Origin: Actinomycetota bacterium | GTDB lineage: Bacteria; Actinomycetota; Actinomycetes; Nanopelagicales; Nanopelagicaceae | NCBI GenBank assembly: GCA_947496345.1 | Contig: CANMCL010000001.1 | Location: forward strand, 1-34,806 | DNA: 34,806 nucleotides | Direction of reading: 5' to 3' | Shown: in pieces, positions 25,512 through 32,373 of the stretch | Position numbering within the stretch: position 1 is the stretch's first letter | Layout: every line of letters begins with the position of its first letter | Made by a program: the position numbers and the translations under genes | Notes under the pieces: generated by a model | Seen by the model: only the letters and a program-made list of their open reading frames with translations | Database searches by the model: none | Told to the model about the DNA's origin: nothing

Positions 25512-26192
25512 ATGCAAGAACCTTCAAAGTTAAGGTCTCTTATCTCCCACCTGCGCCCACATAAGACAGTCCCAATTACTCCTTGGCGGGCAAAACACCT
25601 TTGGGATCTTTCCATCCCTCGTGTACTGATCCTATTTCTCGGTCTTGCAATGTTCGGCTTCGGCGATGCTCTAGTTGTGCAATCGAATTTAGGTAACACT
25701 CCATGGACCGTCTTCGCCCAAGGGTTGAGTTTTAAAACTGGTCTATCTTTAGGTTGGACAACTTTTTATACAGGTTTTGTAATCCTATTAATTTGGATCC
25801 CTCTGCGCGAACGTCCCGGCTTTGGAACCATTAGCAATATCGTAATCATTTCCGCTTCTATACAAACCGGCGTTGAAATATTTCCCTTGCAAAACACATT
25901 CTTGGGTGGCGTTGCATCCGCTCTTTTGGGAATCGCACTAGTTGGAATCGGGTCAGCTCTCTACATAACTTGCGGTTTAGGTTCCGGACCTAGAGATGGA
26001 CTAATGACGGGAGTTCATAACCGCACCGGTGTCCGTGTCGGACGGGTGCGCATATGTATTGAGGTGACGGTCCTGATCATCGGTGCGCTCCTTGGGGGCC
26101 GTATTGGGCTCGGCACAGCGTTATTTGCCTTATTAATCGGGCAAACGGTAGCGATCTCTTTCGGAGTTGTAGCGCGTCTTACCTCGAAGTAG
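25512..26192 (+). CDS. YczE/YitT-like integral membrane protein
   Basis: 226 aa membrane protein with a soluble N-terminal stretch of about 35 residues and roughly five hydrophobic spans. It resembles the YczE family: a GFGDALVVQSNLGNTPWTVFAQGLS segment after span 1 and CGLGSGPRDGLMTG in the middle, both conserved in that family as I recall. The biochemical role is unknown. It lies 101 bp upstream of the NCS2 permease on the same strand, with a structured leader between. The start at 25512 is preceded by a TANNNT element, not by a ribosome binding site. Confidence 0.82.
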   Translation: MQEPSKLRSLISHLRPHKTVPITPWRAKHLWDLSIPRVLILFLGLAMFGFGDALVVQSNLGNTPWTVFAQGLSFKTGLSLGWTTFYTGFVILLIWIPLRERPGFGTISNIVIISASIQTGVEIFPLQNTFLGGVASALLGIALVGIGSALYITCGLGSGPRDGLMTGVHNRTGVRVGRVRICIEVTVLIIGALLGGRIGLGTALFALLIGQTVAISFGVVARLTSK

Positions 26193-26220
26193 CCCAGTAA
26201 TCGGCTTAGATCCTCTTATC

Positions 26221-26285
26221 CCCCGGTCTGTGAGCCGTCATTTCACACGGGGTCGCAAACACCCCCGTTAACAAAATTAGAAGGG
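26221..26285 (+). promoter_or_regulatory. Structured leader with two mutually exclusive hairpins before the NCS2 permease
   Basis: CCCCG (26221-26225) and TGTGA (26229-26233) can pair with TCACA (26243-26247) and CGGGG (26248-26252), with a 3-nt bulge. The same ACGGGG (26247-26252) can instead pair with CCCCGT (26263-26268). The two structures cannot coexist. A ribosome site AGAAGGG (26279-26285) follows, 8 nt before the ATG. I do not recognise a known riboswitch class, and no poly-T tract makes the second hairpin a terminator. It could be an RNA switch controlling translation or a chance GC-rich leader. Confidence 0.35.
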
Positions 26286-26293
26286 CACTACTC

Positions 26294-27787
26294 ATGCTGG
26301 ATTCGTATTTCAAAATCTCAGAACGGGGTTCCTCGGTAGCACAAGAAATTCGAGGTGGTCTCGTAACTTTCTTCACAATGGCATATATCGTTGCACTTAA
26401 TCCGTTGATTCTTGCCACAACAGATGGTGCTGGTGAGTTTATCGGTGGTGGCGATAGAACGAATGCGATCATCATTGTTGCTGCAGGCACAGCGCTCGTA
26501 GCAGGTGTTCTCACAATACTTATGGGAGCAGTCGCTAATTTTCCATTAGCGCTAGCAACCGGTTTAGGGCTAAACACCTTCGTTGCTGTCTCGATAGCTA
26601 AGAATTCAACTTGGGAACAAGCAATGGGATTAGTTTTGATCGAGGGAGTTTTAATACTCATACTCGTCCTCACTGGTTTTCGCGTCGCCGTCTTTAAGGC
26701 AATTCCAACATCGCTCAAAGTTGCTATATCAGTCGGTATTGGCCTCTTTATCGCCCTCATTGGTCTTGTAGATGCTGGTTTTGTTAGAAGAACTCCAAAC
26801 GTTGTCTGGGGAAGCACAAATTCCAAGCCATCAGCTGTACCTCTGGAACTTGGAGATGGCGGACAACTCGTAGGATGGCCGATCGTTATCTTCGCATTTG
26901 GATTGTTCCTCACAATTATTTTGATGATTAAGAAGATAAAGGGTTCAATTCTCATTGGAATCGTCACCTCAACACTTCTCGCTATCTTCATTGAAGCTCA
27001 GTTCAAAGTGGGTAACAGCTTCCTAAGCCCGACAGAATCAAATCCCCGCGGCTGGGCGCTCAATAACCCTGCGCTACCTAAGGATGCAAGCGGTAGCCTA
27101 AATCTCGCCGATGCTCCTCGCTTTGACACTCTCGGCATTGGATTTAACGACATCTTCGGAGCATTCACCAATCCAAAGACTGGAATGCTCGCTGCACTAC
27201 TTCTAGTCTTCACTCTACTTCTAGCGGACTTCTTTGACACCATGGGCACTATGACTGCCATTGGTAATCAAGCAGGTCTAGTTGATCGCGATGGAAATAT
27301 TCAAGGCGCAAACCGCATCCTTATCGTCGACTCAATTGCTGCTGCTGCTGGTGGAGCTGCTGGTGTATCTTCAAATACAAGTTACATCGAATCAGCAACC
27401 GGTGTTGGAGAAGGTGCACGCACCGGACTCTCATCAATAGTTACTGGCATAGCCTTCTTGTTGACAACATTCCTAGCACCCCTTGTGGCAATCATTCCTT
27501 ACGAGGCTGCTACTCCTGCTTTGCTTGTGGTCGGATTCTTGATGATGAGCCAAGTTAAGAATATCGATTGGGATGATTTAGGAATCGGAATTCCGGCCTT
27601 CCTCACGATTATTCTGATGCCTTTCTCCTACAACATTTCAGTAGGTATCGGCGCAGGCTTCGTAACTCACGTTGTCATAAGTTCTGTCCAAGGGCGCCGT
27701 AAAGAAGTGCATCCATTACTCCTCTTGGTCGCTGGACTCTTTATGGTCTACTTCCTGGCCTCGCCGATAAATGCTTGGATTGGGTAA
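26294..27787 (+). CDS. NCS2-family purine permease (AzgA/GhxP-like)
   Basis: 497 aa membrane transporter of the nucleobase/cation symporter-2 group that includes adenine, guanine and hypoxanthine carriers. Family signatures: EIRGGLVTFFTMAYIVALNP near the N-terminus, FPLALATGLGLNTFVA, LLADFFDTMGTMTAIGNQAG, and SSNTSYIESATGVGEGARTGLSS. About 12 to 14 hydrophobic segments are present, and a polar insert of about 60 residues sits between two spans in the middle. Substrate is probably adenine, guanine or hypoxanthine, matching apt 3.3 kb upstream. It has a good Shine-Dalgarno and an unusual leader, and it ends at a strong terminator. Confidence 0.92.
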   Translation: MLDSYFKISERGSSVAQEIRGGLVTFFTMAYIVALNPLILATTDGAGEFIGGGDRTNAIIIVAAGTALVAGVLTILMGAVANFPLALATGLGLNTFVAVSIAKNSTWEQAMGLVLIEGVLILILVLTGFRVAVFKAIPTSLKVAISVGIGLFIALIGLVDAGFVRRTPNVVWGSTNSKPSAVPLELGDGGQLVGWPIVIFAFGLFLTIILMIKKIKGSILIGIVTSTLLAIFIEAQFKVGNSFLSPTESNPRGWALNNPALPKDASGSLNLADAPRFDTLGIGFNDIFGAFTNPKTGMLAALLLVFTLLLADFFDTMGTMTAIGNQAGLVDRDGNIQGANRILIVDSIAAAAGGAAGVSSNTSYIESATGVGEGARTGLSSIVTGIAFLLTTFLAPLVAIIPYEAATPALLVVGFLMMSQVKNIDWDDLGIGIPAFLTIILMPFSYNISVGIGAGFVTHVVISSVQGRRKEVHPLLLLVAGLFMVYFLASPINAWIG

Positions 27788-27805
27788 TTAATTAAGTAAG
27801 GCAGT

Positions 27806-27847
27806 AAAACATCGCCCTGCGGAGAAATCTGCAGGGCGATGTTTTTT
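27806..27847. terminator. Bidirectional intrinsic terminator between the NCS2 permease and ung
   Basis: A near-perfect hairpin. AAAACATCGCCCTGC (27806-27820) pairs with GCAGGGCGATGTTTT (27831-27845). Inner GGA/TCT pairs close a GAAA tetraloop (27824-27827), giving about 18 bp. It has T-runs on both strands and so can end transcription of both converging genes. Its right edge overlaps the ung stop codon. Confidence 0.95.
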
Positions 27848-28490
27848 ACAGCGACCAGTCGATTGGAGATTTACCCGCTGCAACCAGTGCAGCATTGGCT
27901 CGGCTAAATGGTTTAGATCCGAAGAAACCGCGGTGCGCCGACAAAGGACTGGGATGAGGCGCAGTTATTAACTTATCTGTTGCGAAGTACTTACTGCATT
28001 CCTGGGCATTGTTGCCCCAGAGAATTGCAATAACACCCAATGAAGCAATCTTCTCAACACACACCTCAGTGAACTTTCTCCAGCCTGAATCTACGTGGGA
28101 GTTACTTTCTCCGGCACGGCAAGTTAAAGTTCGATTAAGTAGAACTACCCCTTGTTCGGCCCATGGTGATAAATCTCCTCTCCTTGGGATATCGACTCCA
28201 ATGTCTTTCTTCAATTCCTTGAAAATATTCTTCAAAGAAGGCGGGAATTCGGTTTCTTGTTGAGGAATCGAAAATGCTAAACCAACCGGATAGTTTGGAT
28301 TTGGATAAGGATCCTGCCCCAATATCAATACTTTGGACTCACGCATGTCCCGCGAGAGCGCACGCATGACTAACTCGCTATTGGGCAGATAAGGGTCACC
28401 GGAGATCTTCTCTTCAATCTGATCCAACAGCGGTAGAACATCTTTCAAAGCCCCACGCCAAGAAGGGTGTAACTGCTCGCGAAACATCAT
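27846..28490 (-). CDS. ung: Uracil-DNA glycosylase (family 1)
   Basis: 214 aa base excision repair enzyme that removes uracil from DNA. The water-activating loop is LGQDPYP (57-63, catalytic D60), the uracil-binding FSIP and LLNRTLT motifs follow, and the DNA-intercalating HPSPLSAHRGF (179-189, catalytic H179) is intact. The residue after GQDPY is P rather than the H of E. coli Ung, a difference I recall in other actinobacteria. The start lies in an ATGA overlap with the ABC ATPase gene; a second ATG follows directly. The stop lies within the terminator. Confidence 0.96.
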   Translation of the reverse strand: MMFREQLHPSWRGALKDVLPLLDQIEEKISGDPYLPNSELVMRALSRDMRESKVLILGQDPYPNPNYPVGLAFSIPQQETEFPPSLKNIFKELKKDIGVDIPRRGDLSPWAEQGVVLLNRTLTCRAGESNSHVDSGWRKFTEVCVEKIASLGVIAILWGNNAQECSKYFATDKLITAPHPSPLSAHRGFFGSKPFSRANAALVAAGKSPIDWSL

Positions 28491-29284
28491 GAGCTGCGGG
28501 CAAAGAACCTTCCATTGGCAGAAGTTACTTCTATATTAATTCCAAATACTGCTGTCATGTGTTCTGATGTAATCACGCTTGCTACCGGACCGGACACAGC
28601 AATCAAACCATTTTTTATGATCAAAGCATGGGTGGTACCAAACGGAATCTCTTCAATGTGATGAGTGACGACGATGCTCGCCGGAGCCAGCGGGTCAGTT
28701 GAATACTCAGCAAAGCGCCGAAGCAGATCTTCTCTACCGCCCAAGTCCAATCCGGCAGTTGGCTCATCTAGGAGAAGTAACTCTGGATCAGACATCAACG
28801 CGCGCGCAATCTGCACGCGCTTCTTCTCGCCGTCGCTCAAGGTGTAATACGGGCGGTCTGCGATATCACGAACTCCAAAAGTGGTTAACAAAGCCACGGC
28901 ACGAGACTCATCCCAAAGATCGTAATCTTCATTCCATCTCCCCAATACAGCGTAGGCCGCAGTGAGAACTACATTCCGAACCAGTTCATCATCTGGAATA
29001 TTCTCCGCAGTAAGCGTTGCACAGACTCCAATGCGAGTACGAAGTTCAAATAAATCTACTTTTCCCATCTCTTGTTCGAGAATTTTCACAGCTCCAGTTG
29101 TCGGGAAAATACGAGTCGCTAGAATATTCATCAGTGTTGATTTTCCTGCGCCATTCGGGCCAAGAATTACCCATCGTTCACCATTGCGAATCTGAAAATC
29201 AATCGGTCCAAGTATTGTGCGCTGACCGCGGGTTACTGTCACCCCATGCATCGATAGGACCGTCAAGTCGACCAGTGATTCCAT
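28487..29284 (-). CDS. Orphan ABC ATPase (YlmA-like, no permease partner)
   Basis: 265 aa single ATP-binding cassette. Walker A is LGPNGAGKST (41-50), the signature is LSDGEKKRV (149-157) instead of LSGGQ, Walker B is LLLLDEPTAG (169-178), and VVTHHIEEI supplies the switch histidine. The region where the Q-loop glutamine is expected (GVCATLTAEN, around 87-95) has none. No membrane permease gene is adjacent, and the next gene, ung, is translationally coupled. I recall close relatives with the same features throughout Actinobacteria, so this may be a non-transport ABC protein. Function is unknown. Confidence 0.88.
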   Translation of the reverse strand: MESLVDLTVLSMHGVTVTRGQRTILGPIDFQIRNGERWVILGPNGAGKSTLMNILATRIFPTTGAVKILEQEMGKVDLFELRTRIGVCATLTAENIPDDELVRNVVLTAAYAVLGRWNEDYDLWDESRAVALLTTFGVRDIADRPYYTLSDGEKKRVQIARALMSDPELLLLDEPTAGLDLGGREDLLRRFAEYSTDPLAPASIVVTHHIEEIPFGTTHALIIKNGLIAVSGPVASVITSEHMTAVFGINIEVTSANGRFFARSS

Positions 29285-29298
29285 AGATGAAAAAGATA
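29285..29298 (-). promoter_or_regulatory. Putative leaderless promoter of the ABC ATPase-ung operon
   Basis: TATCTT (29298-29293, minus strand) ends 8 nt before ATG 29284. The pyrimidine-rich spacer holds no ribosome binding site. The same hexamer and spacing precede the RecB-like nuclease gene. Confidence 0.5.
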
Positions 29299-29354
29299 GC
29301 GCTAATCATTGGCGAATCCACTTAAATCCCCGACTTATCGCCTGTGATTCACGC

Positions 29355-29370
29355 TAATCTTCTCCTTGAG
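29355..29370 (+). promoter_or_regulatory. Possible -10 element for serB
   Basis: TAATCT (29355-29360) ends 10 nt before ATG 29371. If used, the leader would be only a few bases long and the upstream GTG at 29344 would not be in the transcript. Spacing is longer than at the other sites, so support is weaker. Confidence 0.3.
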
Positions 29371-30573
29371 ATGACTAACCACGATAAAAATCAGCAATTT
29401 ACTGGGTTAATCCTGCTTTCGGGAGTGGATAAGCCAGGGATCACCGAAACCCTTTTTCAGACTCTCTCCCCTTTCGCTGTAAATATCTTAGATATCGAAC
29501 AAGTGGTTATTCGAGGTCGTGTGATTTTGACTTGCTTAATCTCCTGCGCACCGGCTCACGCAGCGGCAATAGAAGCAGATTTGGAAGAGTGCGCAAGCGC
29601 ACTAGGCGTTGATATCGCCTCAGCTTTTGAAGAGAGTCCTTCCACGGATATTGCGGTAAAAAAGTCATTGCTACACGTAGTTGTTTTAGCTCAGGAGTTG
29701 AAGCCATCTTCCATCAACGCAGTTGCTAACGCAATTGCCAACAACGGCGGAAATATAGAGCGCATACACCGAACTGCAAGTTATCCCGTCACCGCAATTG
29801 AATTGACCGTCTCTGGCGCAGAACAAGGAAAATTACGAACTGATTTAGCTCAAGTGGGAACCGAGAACGCTGTTGACATTGCCGTTTCTCCCGGTGGATT
29901 AATGCGCTGGGCGAAGAAGTTGGTAGTAATGGATGTTGATTCAACCCTCATACAGCAAGAAGTTATCGAGTTGCTGGGTGCTAAAGCTGGCAAGGGCGCT
30001 GAAATCATTGCAATAACGGAATCGGCGATGCGCGGCGAATTAGATTTTGCCGAGAGCCTTCGTGCCCGAGTGGCGCTCCTATCGGGTCTGCCTGAATCAG
30101 TATTAACGCAAGTACAGAGCGAGATAACGCTAACTCCAGGTGCTCGTACTCTTATTCGCACACTTCATAAACTCGGTCATCACGTCGCGCTCGTATCTGG
30201 TGGTTTTGAACCGGTGATTGCACCTTTAATGAGCGAATTAGGCATCGAGCACATGCGCGCTAACAATCTAGAGATCATTGATGGGAGCCTGACAGGAAAA
30301 CTCATCGGTCCAATTATTGATCGCGCAGGCAAAGCAGAAGCCCTTCGCGAATTCGCTGCTATGCATTCAATTGAGTTGGAACAGACCATCGCAATCGGCG
30401 ATGGTGCAAATGACCTAGATATGATCACACTTGCTGGTATGGGTATCGCATTTAATGCCAAGCCCGCAGTAAAGGCAGCTGCTGATAGTTCTGTTTCTGC
30501 GCCTTACCTTGATTCAGTACTTTACTTACTCGGAATTACTCGCGAAGAAGTGGAAGAGTCAGACTCTCTATAG
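29371..30573 (+). CDS. serB: Phosphoserine phosphatase with tandem ACT domains
   Basis: 400 aa enzyme for the last step of serine synthesis. Two ACT domains occupy about residues 10-80 (LSGVDKPGITETLFQTLS) and 98-165, followed by the HAD catalytic domain: nucleophile motif VVMDVDSTLIQQE (188-192 DVDST), ALVSGGFEPVI (motif II), and IGDGANDLDMITLAGMGIAFNAKP (motif IV). The layout matches the SerB2-type enzyme of mycobacteria, where the ACT domains give serine feedback control. An alternative GTG start at 29344 adds nine residues without ACT similarity. The gene converges on hisG, and the palindrome CTATAG supplies both stop codons. Confidence 0.94.
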   Translation: MTNHDKNQQFTGLILLSGVDKPGITETLFQTLSPFAVNILDIEQVVIRGRVILTCLISCAPAHAAAIEADLEECASALGVDIASAFEESPSTDIAVKKSLLHVVVLAQELKPSSINAVANAIANNGGNIERIHRTASYPVTAIELTVSGAEQGKLRTDLAQVGTENAVDIAVSPGGLMRWAKKLVVMDVDSTLIQQEVIELLGAKAGKGAEIIAITESAMRGELDFAESLRARVALLSGLPESVLTQVQSEITLTPGARTLIRTLHKLGHHVALVSGGFEPVIAPLMSELGIEHMRANNLEIIDGSLTGKLIGPIIDRAGKAEALREFAAMHSIELEQTIAIGDGANDLDMITLAGMGIAFNAKPAVKAAADSSVSAPYLDSVLYLLGITREEVEESDSL

Positions 30574-31416
30574 ACGACAAGCGTGGATATCGGTTACCAA
30601 GATGCCGCGTGCACCCAAAGCCCAGAGTTCGTCCATTAATCGGTTGGTATCTTTCCGCAAAACCATTGCGCGAACGGCAACCCAATCTTCTTTTTGCAAA
30701 GGAGAAATAGTCGGAGATTCTAACCCCGGAGTTATAGCGCAAGCCTGATCAACGCTAATCCTTGGAATATCGTAATCAAGCAGAACATACTGTCTTGCAG
30801 TTACTACACCCTGCAAGCGCCGCAGCAAAATTTGCAAATCAACCGGAAGATCTTTTGAATTTCTGGAAATCAGAATCGCTTCACTCTGCAATATTGGGTC
30901 TCCGAAGATTGATAGTCCAGCTTGTCTCAGGGTATTGCCCGTGCTCACAACATCAGCGATCACATCAGCAACACCGAGGCGCACACTACTTTCCACTGCG
31001 CCATCTAGCCTTACGACAGTGGCACTAACACCCAATTTTGATAAATAGTTTTCGACCAAACCTGGATATGCGGTTGCGACTCTCTTGCCTGACAGATCTG
31101 CCACCTTGAAACTCTTTGTTGCGGGTCCGGCAAAACGAAATGTTGAACTACCAAAACCCAAAGAAAGTATCTCCTGCGCATCCGCGCCAGAATCAATCAG
31201 CAAATCTCTTCCCGTGATGCCAGCCTCGAGTTCGCCAGTTCCTACGTAAAGAGCAATATCTCGTGGACGAAGGTAATAAAACTCAACGCCATTTTCTGGA
31301 TCGCTCAAAACGAGATCACGAGAGTCAACTCGTTGTCTATATCCCGCCTCTTTGAGAATTTCTATCGACGCATCGGCGAGGGAACCTTTGTTGGGGACTG
31401 CGATCTTTAGCACCAT
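30568..31416 (-). CDS. hisG: ATP phosphoribosyltransferase, long form
   Basis: 282 aa first enzyme of histidine synthesis, condensing ATP and PRPP. It begins LKIAVPNKGSLADASIEILKEAGY, followed by DIALYVGTGELEAGITGRDLL and DVIADVVSTGNTLRQAGL, the PRPP-binding region. The C-terminal 75 residues (SPTISPLQKEDWVAVRAMV to ALGARGILVTDIHACRL) are the ACT-like histidine-binding domain of the long, feedback-inhibited form, so no HisZ partner is required. It lies 9 bp after hisE. The other his genes are outside the window. Confidence 0.96.
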   Translation of the reverse strand: MVLKIAVPNKGSLADASIEILKEAGYRQRVDSRDLVLSDPENGVEFYYLRPRDIALYVGTGELEAGITGRDLLIDSGADAQEILSLGFGSSTFRFAGPATKSFKVADLSGKRVATAYPGLVENYLSKLGVSATVVRLDGAVESSVRLGVADVIADVVSTGNTLRQAGLSIFGDPILQSEAILISRNSKDLPVDLQILLRRLQGVVTARQYVLLDYDIPRISVDQACAITPGLESPTISPLQKEDWVAVRAMVLRKDTNRLMDELWALGARGILVTDIHACRL

Positions 31417-31425
31417 AACTCGTTT

Positions 31426-31689
31426 CTATAGATAACGATAAATGTCAGTAGGGTTTATTCCGCGTGCCAGCATCAGAGCCTGCAAGTGATAGATCAATTG
31501 ACTAATTTCTTCAGCGAGAGCTTCATCGCTTTCGTGTTCTGCGGCGAGCCAAACTTCACCAGCTTCTTCTAGAATCTTCTTACCGATCGCATGCACGCCG
31601 GCGTTGACTTCCACGACCGTGCCTGAGCTTGGATCCCCAGTTGCGACCTTCTGTGAGAGTTCATCCCAAAGTTGATCAAAAGATTTCAT
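31426..31689 (-). CDS. hisE: Phosphoribosyl-ATP pyrophosphohydrolase
   Basis: 87 aa MazG-like hydrolase for the second step of histidine synthesis. The conserved core is [42 protein letters not shown], with the acidic metal-binding EEAGE and EEISQ helices. Length is typical for a free-standing HisE. It is directly followed by hisG, so the first two pathway steps are co-expressed. It lies 12 bp after rpe and may be transcribed separately as well, since a TANNNT element precedes it and no ribosome binding site does. Confidence 0.95.
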   Translation of the reverse strand: MKSFDQLWDELSQKVATGDPSSGTVVEVNAGVHAIGKKILEEAGEVWLAAEHESDEALAEEISQLIYHLQALMLARGINPTDIYRYL

Positions 31690-31701
31690 AAGGTGAGTTT
31701 A
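31690..31701 (-). promoter_or_regulatory. Putative leaderless promoter of hisE-hisG
   Basis: TAAACT (31701-31696, minus strand) ends 6 nt before ATG 31689. The spacer CACCTT is not a ribosome binding site. It would let hisEG be expressed independently of rpe. Confidence 0.45.
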
Positions 31702-32361
31702 CTAGACATCACTTGCGCGATGTCGGAGCATTTTCACCATCTCGGCGGGATCTGGTGAGTTAAATACCGCGGAACCAGCGACAAAAGTGTCCGCGCCTGC
31801 CTCGCGAGCGATGGCGATAGTTTCCATAGAAATTCCACCATCTACTTGAATCCAAATAGGTCGATCACCGATTAGCGCTTTGGATCTGCGTACCTTATCC
31901 ATCATATCTGCCATAAATTTCTGTCCGCCAAAACCTGGCTCCACAGTCATAATCAATAACATATCAATCTCACTCAAGAGATCAGAATAGAGTTCGATCT
32001 CCGTACCTGGCTTTAAAGCCATGCCAGCGCGCGCGCCGAGTTTGCGCAAAGCCTTAAATGTTTGTGCAGGAGTCTTAGCTGATTCAATATGGATCGTGAC
32101 GCTACCAGCGCCGGCCCGTGCGTAATCAAGAGCGATTCGATCAACATCATTGATCATTAGATGCGCATCAACCGGTATGGGACACTCAGAGATAATTTTT
32201 TCAGCCGCGGCAAAATCCCAAGTAATGTTCGGAACAAAGAGATTATCCATAATATCTAAATGAACTAGATCAGAGTCCTCGGCGATCTTTGCTATCTCAG
32301 CGTTCAAATTCGCATGATCGGCATTGAGAATACTAGGTGTTATGCGTAATTCGTTGAACAC
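31702..32361 (-). CDS. rpe: Ribulose-phosphate 3-epimerase
   Basis: 219 aa TIM-barrel enzyme of the pentose phosphate pathway interconverting ribulose-5-phosphate and xylulose-5-phosphate. Signature stretches: ITPSILNADHANL, VHLDIMDNLFVPNITW (metal and catalytic Asp), DAHLMI, MTVEPGFGGQKF, and QVDGGISMETI with the second catalytic Asp. It starts with GTG, the only start before the conserved ITPSIL beginning, and has no Shine-Dalgarno. It follows rsmB by 9 bp. Confidence 0.96.
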   Translation of the reverse strand: MFNELRITPSILNADHANLNAEIAKIAEDSDLVHLDIMDNLFVPNITWDFAAAEKIISECPIPVDAHLMINDVDRIALDYARAGAGSVTIHIESAKTPAQTFKALRKLGARAGMALKPGTEIELYSDLLSEIDMLLIMTVEPGFGGQKFMADMMDKVRRSKALIGDRPIWIQVDGGISMETIAIAREAGADTFVAGSAVFNSPDPAEMVKMLRHRASDV

Positions 32362-32373
32362 AGGACTATTCTA
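32362..32373 (-). promoter_or_regulatory. Putative leaderless promoter of rpe
   Basis: TAGAAT (32373-32368, minus strand) ends 6 nt before GTG 32361 and includes the rsmB stop codon TAG. There is no ribosome binding site in the AGTCCT spacer. Confidence 0.45.

Noticed and set aside
26206..26991. A 261-codon open frame antisense to the start of the NCS2 permease gene
   Set aside because: Its predicted product is a low-complexity Thr/Ser/Pro/Ile mixture with no family features, while the opposite strand has an unmistakable permease. It is a shadow of the sense codons.
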